Origin: Stratiolaelaps scimitus
Lineage: Eukaryota; Arthropoda; Arachnida; Mesostigmata; Laelapidae
DNA: 64,000 bases
Direction: 5' to 3'
NCBI GenBank assembly: GCA_019614645.1
Contig: JABWDB010000004.1
Location: 14,012,001 to 14,076,000, forward strand
In this document: piece by piece, positions 1 to 10,558 of the stretch
Numbering within the stretch: position 1 is the stretch's first letter
Layout of the letters: every line of letters begins with the position of its first letter
Position numbers and translations under genes: made by a program
Notes under the pieces: model-generated
Databases searched by the model: none
Told to the model about the DNA's origin: nothing
What the model saw: only the letters and a program-made list of their open reading frames with translations

Positions 1-2
1 AG

Positions 3-605
3 GGCAATCTCGACCTTACGGATAACGTTCGCCAACTCCGCGATGTGATTTTCCGCCAGGCAGAGAACATCCGCATCCTCCGACCCGGCATGGACATTAA
101 TGTGACGGTGTTGAGAAAGAAAGATCTTCCCACGATCCTACCTGCTGATGAAGTCGCGAGACTGCCTCCACCGCCCGAGCGGAAACGCAAGTCTCAGCAG
201 CGTAAGGCGTCTGAGGGCGTTACCGACGCTGCATCGGGTGAGCCCGCTAACAAAAAGCAAAAGACTGAAGGTGGTGCCAGTGATGATGGCGGTAGTGGCG
301 CTCCTGCCGGGGGCGCTGACGGTGCCGCCAACGGTGCCAGCAATGGCCCGGTAACAGCCCCCGAAAAGTCATCAAGCGGCAGTCCCGCAGAGGACGGCCG
401 TGGTGACACAAACGCCGTTGTCGCCAGTAGTGTCAACAACAGCAGCAGCACCAGCAGCACCAGCAACAACAACAATAACAACAGTAGCAGTAGTAGACAA
501 ATGAGTCATAGTAAAACGCTGAACAATAAAGTGAATGCCCAGGGCAATGGCGATGTTGCGGACGCCACAGTGGTCACTACTACAGCAGGCGCGGCAGGCG
601 AGTAA
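3..605 (+). CDS. C-terminal end of an unrecognised protein with Ser/Asn-rich tail (5' end outside window)
   Basis: The frame is open from the left edge (first full codon at base 3) and stops at TAA 603-605, giving about 200 visible residues. The first ~60 residues look like conserved folded or helical sequence (LTDNVRQLRDVIFRQAENIR, then RPGMDINVTVLRKKDLPTIL and a PPPPERKRK stretch). The rest is low-complexity: a basic patch (PANKKQKTEG) that could act as a nuclear localisation signal, Gly/Ala-rich sequence, then Ser/Asn runs. I do not recognise the family; the basic patch and disordered acidic/Ser tail would suit a nuclear or chromatin protein, but that is inference. The ATG at 90 is internal, because the frame is open and protein-like upstream of it. 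The gene is convergent with the giant minus-strand gene. An exon start inside bases 1-45 cannot be excluded. Confidence 0.72.
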   Translation, partial: GNLDLTDNVRQLRDVIFRQAENIRILRPGMDINVTVLRKKDLPTILPADEVARLPPPPERKRKSQQRKASEGVTDAASGEPANKKQKTEGGASDDGGSGAPAGGADGAANGASNGPVTAPEKSSSGSPAEDGRGDTNAVVASSVNNSSSTSSTSNNNNNNSSSSRQMSHSKTLNNKVNAQGNGDVADATVVTTTAGAAGE

Positions 606-813
606 GATTGAAAATCAATCGGAATGGGGTGAATCAGTGTTTGTGTGTGTGAGCGTGAATTATGATGATGAATGCTGGTGATGATAAAGACGACGACGAT
701 CGGTGGTGGTGCTCAAACCACCGAGCATCGATTAGAGAATCGGGCAATAGAGAGGTACACACGAGAGCATACGACACCAACATAACACACAACATACAAG
801 TACACACCCAGTT

Positions 814-872
814 GTATATATATATATATATATAAATACATATAAATATATATTTAGACCACACACACACAC
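814..872. repeat. TA and CA microsatellites
   Basis: A TA run at about 815-833 is followed, after an AU-rich spacer, by an AC run at about 859-872. Both lie within the presumed 3'UTR. Confidence 0.9.
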
Positions 873-1021
873 AGACACAGACACACATATTAGCACACAA
901 CGGCGAAAACAAACGCAGAAAGATAACAGAAAAAAATCAGTTCTATATTAATTATAAGATGATAATAATATTCAATTAATACTGATGATATCGATCACAA
1001 GAAAGATTAAGAGAGATAGAT

Positions 1022-1039
1022 AGAGAGAGAGAGAGAGAA
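1022..1039. repeat. GA microsatellite
   Basis: A short uninterrupted GA run within the presumed 3'UTR. Confidence 0.85.
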
Positions 1040-2007
1040 GCAACCAAACGGGACAGGACTGGTTAGGAGCCTAGATGAACAGTACAGTGAGGATGATTTA
1101 GGGTAAATCAAGCCGCAGCAGCTGGTAGACAAGTAACTGTTAACGTATTTTTTTTCCCCAGCTGAAAAGCGACTTTTTTTAATCATCCTGTATATCACCC
1201 ATGGTTGAATGTGTGATTTAGGCCAGGCGAACACTAAAAATGGGTTGCAGGAAACATGCGTTAGCCACAGGCTCATGCTTCCAATGTATTCACATTGACG
1301 TGGACGCTTTGCTTTTGAATGAAACGGATAATCGGTTGGCCTCACCGAGGCCGACCTGGGCTCGTGGTTGGCCCACACAGGACAGCACTTGCCGGGCTTA
1401 GTTAGCGCGTAAACAATCACAACGACGCAGGCAGACAGGGACACTCTCATTCAATTCGATTAAATTAATTGTGTGCAAAGCATGTAGCAACGAATGGGAA
1501 ATAGCAGTGGGGAAATAGGTAGGCGTGGTAGTCGACACAGTGTCTCGACAAATACCAGGTGAGTAGATTTTGTAACCCGGGACCGGGTGGTAAACACAAC
1601 CAAACGCCACATAGGGTAGGATGTTATATTTACTAATTTTAATATAGTGTAAGGTGGCGCAGGCAGCGCGGTGACACTCTACTTAGACACCATGGGCGAC
1701 TGTGCGATTATCTCCCTCCATCCGTACATGTGTTGGAGATTGCCTTCGATTGATTTACCAGAGAATTAATTTAAGATGGGATGGGAGTCGAGACGTACAC
1801 GCTTAGGGGAAGACGCAGGGGGGGAGATTAAAAACGTATAATTAGATTTGTCTAACGTAACGTTCTCTTTCACGTGCGACCGTATTTCATGGCTATCCCA
1901 TCAAAATACAGCATACGATTGAACTAGAGTGTAACACGAAGCAAATATAGAAAAAGTAACTCAGCTGAGCAGCTGAGCGTGTGAGTTAACTGAGCACTGG
2001 AGGATAC

Positions 2008-2036
2008 AGAGAGAGAGAGAGAGAAAGAGAGAGAGA
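2008..2036. repeat. GA microsatellite
   Basis: A GA run of about 29 bases with one interruption. Confidence 0.85.
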
Positions 2037-2158
2037 TAGGAAACCTTTTTTGTGACTGTGCGCGAGTTAGACTAAAAAAGAGGAGTTCAGCGGCCCTCCG
2101 AGAGTTTCTGCTAGTACTGTATTTTTCTCCCTCTAGCAGATCTTGTGTAGGAAGGAAA

Positions 2159-2276
2159 AATATAAATATATATATATATATGAGCGTCGTCGACGAGCGT
2201 GTAATTGTGACTCTAGAATATTGTCAGATATTACTATAATTACTATTATTATTATTATTACTATTATTATTATTAT
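2159..2276. repeat. TA run and TTA/ATT trinucleotide repeat
   Basis: TATATA at about 2163-2180 and an ATT/TTA repeat at about 2243-2276, inside the presumed 3'UTR. Confidence 0.85.
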
Positions 2277-2592
2277 CCATCGATATAAAATACGGACGAT
2301 TGTGATTATCAATAGTGCTACCTACATCTACTACAATATTCTGAGTATAGGAATCTGTCCAACCCTTTCTCTCTCTCTATCTCTCTCTATCTATCCATAT
2401 GAAAAAGTTTGACAGATGAATGTGTGTAAGGTACAGGTTCCACGGTATTACGAAGCAAAACGATTGGAAGCGACACAGAGAGAAAGGGAGAGATATACCG
2501 AGAGACAGCGATAGCAGACGGCAGAATGTACATAAAACATCGGCGGAGGCCGGTAAAACGGGACACCTCCTCAATTCATGTAAGTGATGAAA

Positions 2593-2602
2593 AATAAATA
2601 AA
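2593..2602 (+). terminator. Tandem AATAAA polyadenylation signals
   Basis: Two overlapping canonical AATAAA hexamers (2593-2598 and 2597-2602) sit about 2 kb after the stop codon of the plus-strand gene. They are the most plausible 3' end signal, with a TGT/GT-containing stretch about 25-45 bases downstream. Confidence 0.5.
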
Positions 2603-2620
2603 GCCTTGATTGTACACTAA

Positions 2621-4839
2621 TGGGCTGCTGGTGTTGTCATTTAGCGCTTGGTAACCAATGGGCTGATGTTTCTTGCAGCGCCATATTATTATTGACCTCT
2701 GCTGAGGAGTTTACTTGTGCAACTCTCTCAATACGTCTCAGCTATTGTTCTGCGCATATGAGGCCACAGCCGATTTGGGACGAAGAGGACGGGTAAGAGC
2801 CAAGCGTATGCTGAGATTAGAACAATTATTATTTCCTAATGCAAAATACAGTTTGAAACGTGTCATCACTAAAGTATACTTCAGCACAGACGTTTTTATG
2901 CCAATATTCGTTATTGCAGAGCTTCAGTAATATAATGTTCATGTACTTCTAGGTAGGCATGTTTGTGGGGAATATTCAGAGTCATTCACTTCCAAATATG
3001 GTCCACAGGTTATTGTCATATTTTGGGGGAAGTCTTCATAGCTTAGGGGCACAACTCCTGAAGTGCCAGTTCCCACTTCGCGACACGACAAGCTTTCTGT
3101 TGTTTAGCTAACAAATAGTGTACAGAATATTAACTGGCTATCCGTTCCTGATGCGGTTGATGTCGACTCAGGCCTTGAGGCGTTCTGTAGTCACCTTCAC
3201 TACGAATACAATAGGGGTTTCTCCGTCGTCGTTGAAGAGAGAGTTCAGTTTTTAGTTCAAATGAGTGTGAATCCTCATCTAGTCTTCGGCAGGGCGCAAC
3301 AGCAACAAGTTGTACAGGTGGTATCCGAGAATTGGCAGTCCAGGAAACAAGTGAATCATGTCGCATCCAACCACTCACTAATATTCAACAACTGGATCCA
3401 AGAAGCCTTCTCAGTCGGGATCTTGAACAGCTTTCATAATGTTGTACTAATCACGCGTTATTCCGCTCTTAACGTATGCTATTAACTTTTCCGACTTCCA
3501 GTATACAGGCACAAGTACTGACCACATAATTCTGGCAAAGGCTATTGCCGGCAGTGGGAAAGTAGCATACAGACGTATTATACTTGGGTTCTTCTTCTAG
3601 TTCAATTGCCTCATGAATACCTATGATATTCTGTAACGTTCTACATACTTTTGCTCATTTGGTAGCTTTTAACTGTGTGTATGGTTAAACAGATCTTTGA
3701 TATCAACTTGCAGATATTCCTTCATTGATACACGTAAAAAAATAAAGAATTATTTCTTCGCAAAGTTAGCTTTCGTCAGGTCAACAAACACACGCATCCT
3801 AACGTACGCACAGGTTGAGCTCGAAAGAGCTGTCAGCCATTCGGACTTCAGAAGAAGTCCAGAGATTTGCTCCAGCAGCACCTGGAGCACCTTGCGAAAG
3901 CAAATAAAACCAGTGTAAAGTTTCCGAGGTCGTCACCGGAGATGATTCGGTCACGCCCGCCAATAACGTAAAGCAAATGACTGAGGCGAGCTGCAAATGC
4001 TAGAGCAGGTGTCGCCGACATCAGCAGTGCTAACAGGGGGCAATAGTAAAAGGCGGGAATCAATAAATGTTATAGCAGGGTTTTTCGAACCCGTACCCGC
4101 CAGAGCCACACATGTTCGATTCGATTGATCTCCTGGTTGAATAAATTCAACTGGGAAATTTGAGTGGGTGAGAGTGCTTGACAACGTTATTTGAATGATC
4201 ACTATTAACGTCACCTAAAGTAAATACTAGGTAACGATTTCAGATTGTGTTATCAGCAGGCTGAACCCGAGCACAGTGCTTGACATGAAATCGATCACGC
4301 TTTTATGTTACGTATGCAGTAACATGCAAATTCTCTAATACGTTTTAACATAGAATGTTATACCCTGATGGCAGCCGGCAATAAAATATATCGCCAGTTC
4401 GGCTAGGTACAATGACATTTTGAATTTCAGAAGCCATCTCCTCCACTGGGCTCTAACCTGCGAGTTTTAGATACAGCTGCATTGGTATTAAGAAACAAAA
4501 CGGGGATTACGCGAATCCGATATGGCTTGGGTACAGGTGAACATAGATGAATAATTTGACTATGTTTACTATCGGAAATAACAATACGAAAATATGCGGT
4601 AATTTCACCATAACAGGTGGCAAGTTTAGTCGTCTAGCCCCCGAAACATCTTCTGTGATATACGAGCTGATTCCGCCACATCTAGTTCAGTCTCTATAAG
4701 GTCGTTAGGAGCTAGAATATTTTGTACATCGAAAATTCTTAGGTAAATTCTTCGAAAAAAAATAACTAGGACAATGATTATTGTTCTTCAATGCGTACGC
4801 ACGGGAGGGTGCGCCGGAAGAAACTTCTTAACGGCAGTA
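2621..4839. other. Intergenic, no supported gene
   Basis: No open frame here shows recognisable protein features and stops are frequent in all frames. The only notable structure is a nested inverted repeat at 4052-4101. Degenerate transposon sequence around 3.1-3.6 kb is possible but not demonstrable by eye. Confidence 0.6.
4052..4101. repeat. Small nested inverted repeat, tRNA-like end
   Basis: GGCGGG (4052-4057) pairs with CCCGCC (4096-4101). Inside it, GGGTTT (4078-4083) pairs with GAACCC (4087-4092) around a TTC loop. The outer stem and T-arm-like inner stem resemble the 3' half of a tRNA, but the D and anticodon arms are missing. It may be a tRNA or SINE remnant, or chance. Confidence 0.3.
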
Positions 4840-5725
4840 TACCTCTCATTTGCGTTACCATAACTGATTTCATTGTCGATAGCTTCCTGAAGCAATCGAT
4901 ATGTGTATAATGCACACCTCCAATTGCCTTTCGTTATGCATGGAAAGAACCATAATCACAAGGGCTTAAACCAGGAGAATATGAAAATTGAACCCGATCG
5001 ATTCATATTGTTGGCCTCTATCCAGTTGATTCATACTATTGCAGCCGTACGGTGACTCTCACGAGTTTTCATCGAGAAGTCACACTGCGTGCTTTCGATT
5101 TCAGAGTCAATCTTTCTGGAGCATTTTTCAATAACTCCAGATATCGGGTTGCAGTGATGTTTTCATTCTTAGCCAGCAATACACAACATAACAAATGCCG
5201 CTAACATCCATAGCAAGTATAATCATTACTTTGGAACCAAATCTATCCGGCACTGCCACTGAGGATGGCCTTTCTTCCGTTCGAAGCCATTTTCTTGACT
5301 CGTCCACCTTTAGCCGTCGGTACAAACTCACCCGAGACTCATCGATCGCAACGGTGTGCTTTACCAGAGGTTTTTGTCGGCTAATGGACGTGTAGGTTGC
5401 ATTTCGGGTATGTCACCATCTGCGCCGGGTCAATTCATCCGAGAAAAAGATTCGAGTCCAAACTCTAGTTTGCTCAAAAGGTGGGGTAATTGTCGCAATT
5501 CGTTCGCTCATGGGATGTCCTGAAATGAACTCACCTCCTCTGTGGTCTCCAACAGTTCAACCACGCCCCCTGAATCGATTACACCAGTAGTAAACCCTTT
5601 TCGAAGGCCTCCCTGTCAAATGCGTTTACTAATTATATTCGACGTTCGTCCTCCAAAAAGCAAAAGCTTGATCACGGAATGCTGATTTTCAGCACTAAAC
5701 TAATCAAGTGCCGCTTCTAGATTCA
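4840..5725 (-). mobile_element. Decayed mariner-family (Tc1/mariner) transposase
   Basis: The minus strand, read with frame changes, gives mariner transposase landmarks in order. Near 5.70-5.60 kb is an HTH-like segment (QHSVIKLLLFGGRTS). Near 5.50-5.45 kb is ERIATITPPFEQTRVW. Near 5.365-5.33 kb is a first catalytic-block equivalent (VAIDESRVSL). At 5.31-5.13 kb follows KVDESRKWLRTEERP and then DRFGSKVMIILAMDVSGICY. Near 5.06 kb is TAAIV, and near 4.97-4.93 kb a SPGLSPCDYGSF-like block that corresponds to the SPDLxPxDY signature of mariners. In-frame stops, frameshifts and loss of the second catalytic block (no HDNARPH) make it a dead copy. I could not find clear terminal inverted repeats, so the borders are those of the coding remnant only. 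Confidence 0.72.
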
Positions 5726-8084
5726 TGTCTGTTCTAAGAAACTGAACCAGCGCTGAGCTACATGTTAGCAAAAGTATAAACAGGTCAAATTTCTCATAGC
5801 TATGATGTTGAGCTCGAAGGATATTCGATGTTTGATACAAAAGAGCAATATATAGTATCCAGACTATATAGCCAGGATTCAGATATAAAATTGCGAGAAT
5901 AGATATATTCTCCCGATTAATTACACTTGTCTTCGAGCTAAAAATAAAAACACACAGGTAAGTGGTCGTTGTAGGAATCTATCTCTGTCAATTTATTAAA
6001 TCTACGTTGCTTCTATTCGTTTATGTGTGACCAATAAGTAATGATTACTCACCGGTCGATCGTTGCAGATTTAAGTATCGGAATGGATAGGAGGTGGGTG
6101 GTGCATAAGAGAGACAAGGTTTTGCGTATAAACCTTATCGTCTACTTTCTATCTATGTAGCGAAGTCGAAGGCATCGTCGTTCGATTAGGTCTTGAGTCT
6201 ATACAGCGTATACACCTGATGACTGTCATCACCGGAGCGAAGATCTCAAAATAGACCGAAAACAAATACTAGATCACTAGTAATATCTGTGCTAGATACA
6301 ACCGTTTCGGTACCGTCTCTCTCTCTCTCTCTTTCTCCCTCTCGACGTGTCTTTAATAAAAGACAGACCAGATTTATTAATCTATAATAAATTAAGTTTG
6401 CAACAGTCCTGTCACATGGATCCTTCCCAGACGATTTTACACAAGTATGGCTGCACGAGGTGGTATGTCGCCGGCGTCCCAAGGGGAAACACGGACGCCG
6501 GAAAGATCCCACCCCGGCACCTGGTCCTTGTTCTTTATGGTCTATGCTTTACTTATTGTTGTCAGTTCTCTGTGCACAAGGGCGAGATGTCGAAGAACAA
6601 ATCCACAAGAAATCGTCGTCCGAATTAGATATCTCCGGATTTTCCTGTTAGTTCAGTACTTTCATTGAACTTTTTCTCGCCGAGGAACGTCACATGTCAG
6701 GAGATTGTTTGCAAATTAAGTCCACCTTCGTTATTCAGTAGTCACTTACCTAATTAATGAACCAACGATAAATTAAACATCTGATGATAATAGATTTCAA
6801 CATGATCGTAATAACAAAATAAAAAAAGAAAATTAATAATATTCGCAGTTAACATCACATTTCTACACAGACTGAATTGCTCGTTCAGAGTTCATCCTTT
6901 GGCTACTCTCCAGTATACTATTACATTCTGTTCATTGGTGTAATCTTCGGTCTTCACGCCAGGCGCAAACTATGAGGGAGGACCATCTAGGCTAGGCAAA
7001 CAGAACGAGCTTTCGAGATGTTCAATTCGTAGACCATTCTTCAGTTCATTTACGTTCTACCCTATCAATCTGGGGTGTCCGAATATTAGCGAACCAATGA
7101 TGTATCCGGAGTAGCTATATAGGATCTACCGCATTAGTGGGACCGGTGGTTATCTTTTGTCTGGTGTGTGCCTGTTTGTGTGTGTGTCACTGATATCCCT
7201 GTTATGGATTTTCGTGTACGCGCCCTTTGGTATGTGTTCGCTCATCTATTTTCTGGAACTTTCCTTGTTTAGCTGTATACCCTGTGTCTGTGTCCCTGAG
7301 TGAGTATAGTTGTTTAGTAGCTTCAATGTATATCTCCTATCTCGCATTTACCGCTAGCCGATCTCATTCGGAAATGTATAGTGAAACCCAACTACCGTTT
7401 GGCCAGTTAATTCCACATTCGATATGTTCGTGCCCACCGACGAAGTGTACTTCTACGAGTCCCTGCATGAACAATACAGTCAGCTTTTACACACTCAGCA
7501 ATTTCACACTACCACGAATACAAGTTTAAATCGCATTCACAGCCTGATGAACGCTTCTTATCTACATCTTTCTTCGTTGATTGCCTCGTTTTGCCGCATG
7601 ACCCGAACGCCTTGGTGCAACTACTGCAATCTCTAATCTTGCCAATCTCTCAAGATTGCGTCTAACAAGCGGATAGCACAGATGCTTTTCTTTGGCTTGC
7701 ATAGATGTATTTACGTATGTCCCTGATCACGGTACGTTCTTCTTGCAGAAGCCGCCTGTCTCCTTGGGTATGTTTTCCTTGTTGATGAACAAAGACGTCC
7801 GCACTGATCAACCAGCTTATCCTGCTACCTTCACATAATCGTCCTGCGGATTGAGTCTTCCTTGCTTCGTCTTCACGCATTGAGGTTCACATAGATATCA
7901 TACGAATTAGTTCGAATTGATGAGGCTCTCGGACCAAAATTCATAAGGCCGGCAAATATAAATGGGAAGGGGGGAGCATACAACGCGCTTAGCACTGGGT
8001 AGCTGTACGCCTTGAAACACCACGTTCGTATTTCACATGTATTCGCAACCTCTCACACATTCGACGCTAGCCACACTAACAGTG
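5726..8084. other. Intergenic, mostly featureless
   Basis: AT-rich sequence with a CT run at about 6317-6335 and a TG stretch near 7165-7190. No gene is supported apart from a weak candidate exon at 6447-6620. The convergent 3' ends of the two genes flank this gap. Confidence 0.5.
6447..6620 (+). CDS. Weak candidate exon with a hydrophobic segment
   Basis: A GC-richer patch in AT-rich intergenic DNA opens with ATG in a fair context (acaagtATGGct) and encodes a polar N-terminus (MAARGGMSPASQGETRT) followed by a hydrophobic stretch (WSLFFMVYALLIVVSSL) and a basic CTRARCRR segment, as in a single-pass membrane protein. A second frame (ATG at 6538) also gives a signal-peptide-like start (MLYLLLSVLCAQG) and ends at TGTTAG, which overlaps a GTTAGT donor-like site. 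Two competing frames and no recognised family make this uncertain; it may be chance. Confidence 0.15.
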
Positions 8085-8090
8085 TTTATT
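8085..8090 (-). terminator. Candidate polyadenylation signal of the nesprin-like gene
   Basis: TTTATT on the plus strand is AATAAA on the minus strand, about 360 bases after the KASH stop codon. Other AATAAA hexamers occur further downstream, so the true 3' end is not fixed. Confidence 0.4.
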
Positions 8091-8446
8091 TATCTTTTTA
8101 TCTTGTTAACGCTAGACAATCTGCGCCATCGTCGACAACGTGCGCGTGTTGACGATTCTGTAATTCCAGCAAATATCTTCATCCCCCTGTTCAAATGTGG
8201 GCAATGCTATGCGGCACACCTATTCCGTATCTTAGATTCCACCGTGTCACTGCTCACAATACCCTTGACACTTCTTGGAAAATGGCGATCCCGTCTGATG
8301 AATTCGCCGGTGCCATCTGGGAATCAACCACTTTTGGGCTGCAAAGAGGCACGGGTATCGAGCACACGGTTATAATAACCGCCTTTTTCGTATCTCCTTT
8401 TTGTGGATGGCGGTTTCTTGCTAGTTTTCTTGCTGGGGCTCGTTTT
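8091..8446 (-). other. Probable 3'UTR of the nesprin-like gene
   Basis: Non-coding sequence between the stop codon (8449-8447) and the first downstream AATAAA on the minus strand. Confidence 0.4.
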
Positions 8447-8704
8447 CTAGACGGGCGGTGGCCCGGCAGGGAACTTAAGCATGGGATTCATCGATCTGGC
8501 AAAGTTGTTGGCGAACACGCAGCTGAAGTCGTCCTCGCTGATCGGCAGGAGACTGGCGGCGCCAAGTAGTAACAGGAGGAGCGCCTGGATAGGGAGGGAG
8601 GTTCGCATCACGCGGCCCACGAACCATTGCCAACGCGTTTCCGCCGGCTCACCCAATGGCAGAAGGTCTTCTACCGAGCTAGCTGGCGATACCTCGTGGG
8701 ACAC
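8447..8704 (-). CDS. Msp300: Nesprin/Msp-300-like, terminal exon: KASH domain
   Basis: This last coding exon has 85 residues plus the stop. It begins after a TTTCCAG acceptor in phase 0 and ends at TAG 8449-8447. It encodes a linker ([20 protein letters not shown]), a [16 protein letters not shown] segment just before the membrane, a transmembrane helix ([14 protein letters not shown]), then the short luminal peptide ([18 protein letters not shown], then PMLKF) ending in PPPV. The order Arg-rich approach, TM helix, (E/D)DxSC, NNFARS and a terminal PPPx is the signature of KASH domains, which anchor nesprins in the outer nuclear membrane and insert the PPPx end into SUN-domain trimers. The Cys in DFSC matches the position that forms the SUN-KASH disulfide in vertebrate nesprins. 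The final residue is Val rather than the Leu or Thr of vertebrate nesprins. Confidence in the family is high; orthology to Msp-300 rather than another KASH gene rests on gene size and spectrin context. Confidence 0.93.
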   Translation of the reverse strand: MSHEVSPASSVEDLLPLGEPAETRWQWFVGRVMRTSLPIQALLLLLLGAASLLPISEDDFSCVFANNFARSMNPMLKFPAGPPPV

Positions 8705-9035
8705 CTGGAAACACAGAAGAAGGAAAAAATGCATAGGAAATAACATTTGTCGTTGAAAAGGATTTGTTTCGTGGTGGATTGAATCACGCACAAATCCGCT
8801 ACAATCTTCGGTGCAACACCTTTGTGTAATCTTCCGAGGAGGAGTTGAGAATTATACCGACAATAACATTGGACACGTACAAAAAGTATAATGTTATAGT
8901 GAGCTGCAGTGGGCTGTTACGGCAGACTCGTCCGTTCCATCATCATGAAGTGATTAAAGAAGCATATAATAACGCTAACTAATTACCTCTTCGATTGGAC
9001 CAAGCTTAACTCCTATTGCTAATTGTGACACATAC
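8705..9035 (-). other. Intron before the KASH exon
   Basis: Phase 0 intron with donor CAG|GTATGT and acceptor TTTCCAG. Nothing else was seen in it. Read-through or alternative use here would yield an isoform without KASH. Confidence 0.85.
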
Positions 9036-9268
9036 CTGAAGTCCATGCAGTGAGCATAGCGAGAGAAGGCGATCCATTTGCTGGGCCACCAACTCCATTG
9101 AATCGTGCAAAGAGGGACTGAACGTCTCGACCTGTTGAAGTGCGTAGACTAACGGCCGGGCTTGTTCGAGGTCGTCACGAATTGTCGCCAATTCCGCCAA
9201 TTTTCCATCGTCAGTCTCGACGGATGCTAACCGATTTTCGGCTGCTGTCAGCCAGTCAGATAGTTGAC
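9036..9268 (-). CDS. Msp300: Nesprin/Msp-300-like exon: last spectrin repeat
   Basis: This 233-bp exon enters in phase 1 after TCCATAG and leaves in phase 0 at CAG|GTATGT. It encodes GQLSDWLTAAENRLASVE, a classic spectrin helix A with the conserved Trp, then two further amphipathic helices (ATIRDDLEQARPLVYALQQV and VAQQMDRLLSLC). In nesprins the membrane-proximal spectrin repeats adjoin the KASH linker, which fits this position. The first codon (Gly) is completed from the previous exon. Confidence 0.88.
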
Positions 9269-10558
9269 CTATGGAGTTAAGACAGTGCGACGAAAGAGAG
9301 AAATATACGAACATTGACATAAGAGGGCAATCACAGTAGCTATGGAGCTACCACACTGAAGCGTTATTATTATTTCGTTATTTCGATTTATCCTGCACCA
9401 TCTGAGCTGATCAAGATGATCAGTACGAACACTGAAATCCAATGAACTACGTCACAGCATTCGTCACACGTGATACGGCAATCTTGACACGCACACGCCA
9501 TATGCTTAGACTCGGACCAATGGTTTCACCGGTTTGGTTTTCTGTTATATTACGTCGCACATGATCTCCGCAGTCATTCTTTAGTGACTCGTGTGAGCAT
9601 TTTCACTGTACTCTGGCAAAGTGTTATATTCGATATGGCAACGTACGCTGATGGTGACCGGCTCCTCGGATGATCTGCATAGCTGTTCGCTAAACACGGA
9701 CGAGCTACTACTGTTTAGTGAGGCGGACCTCGACGAGATCGTCTTACAGTACCGACTTGGTCTTCTAGACCCAAGAGTGGACCACACAAGGTACAACAGT
9801 TCAATGCGTTCGAAACGAGTGGCCCGCTAGTCTTTGTACGGCCACAGAGGGAGAGGGCAGGTCACGAGATCGGTGTTGTTGCTGCAACGCCACTGCCAAA
9901 CCGGCTCTCTGAGCAAGCTATGCAATGCGTTCTAGAAAACGGAAAACGCTTTCCAATAGCTGATGCACGTCACATTCGGTGATCTGCACAGCAGACACAG
10001 AATGATATATATACGCAGCAGTTCATCGCCCGTTGGCTGTTGCATACCCTAATTTCACCTGATGACACCGCGATATGAGAGCGACACGAGAGTACATTGT
10101 GTTGTTTTTGGCCCGGAGCACATCCAGTGCGCGAATAATGAAATCGCTTACAACACTTCCGGAATCTAGCACGGCCAATCAGCTTCAGCTTGCTGGGTCG
10201 ATGCAAATAGTCGATATAAAAGATGCGTCACAATAAAAACCAGACAATGACCTCAACAATTATAACCTAGAAGGCGGATAGCGGGTCATGTTTGGCGTGT
10301 ATTGTATTACTTAGCTGTTCACAACACATCTGGTCTTCACGAAGACCGTGTACCTCGTATTTCGGAGAAATCACTCAAGTCATCAGTAGCTGTTTCGTCT
10401 TGATAACGACAACAAAAATAACTATTCTTAAAATGAAGCTTCACTATAGAACAATACGTGTACTAATACCTTTCGGCACCTCCCGAGTTCCTATGAATAG
10501 AGTGCAATTAAGCTACGCAGACAGCTAGCTAATGGGTGTTCTGGCGAACAGTACGCAC
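9269..10558 (-). other. Intron, 1.29 kb
   Basis: Donor TTG|GTGCGT and acceptor TCCATAG, phase 1. A Ser-rich open stretch at about 9640-9800 (minus strand) ends at a GTACGT donor-like site. I found no acceptor giving a frame-preserving cassette, so it is left as intron. Confidence 0.75.

Larger units (their letters stand above)
606..2620 (+). other. Probable long 3'UTR of the upstream gene
   Basis: After the TAA at 603-605 there is no credible coding frame for about 2 kb. The stretch is AU-rich with many microsatellites, typical of an arthropod 3'UTR, and ends near two overlapping AATAAA signals at 2593-2602. Its extent is inferred; earlier polyadenylation is possible. Confidence 0.45.

Noticed and set aside
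45..605. Start of the first gene placed at an internal ATG or GTG
   Set aside because: The frame is open and protein-like to the window edge, so the visible part is a C-terminal fragment.
3130..3485. Overlapping open frames on both strands at 3.1-3.5 kb, considered as a retroelement remnant
   Set aside because: No reverse transcriptase or other motif could be aligned convincingly by eye, and stops are frequent around them.
7227..7636. Plus-strand frames of 70-100 codons near 7.2-7.6 kb
   Set aside because: No conserved motif, no splice-site support and intergenic-like composition.
9581..9796. Ser-rich minus-strand open stretch in the 1.29-kb intron, ending at a GTACGT donor-like site
   Set aside because: No acceptor gives a cassette that is a multiple of three and in phase 1 on both sides, as required by the flanking exons.
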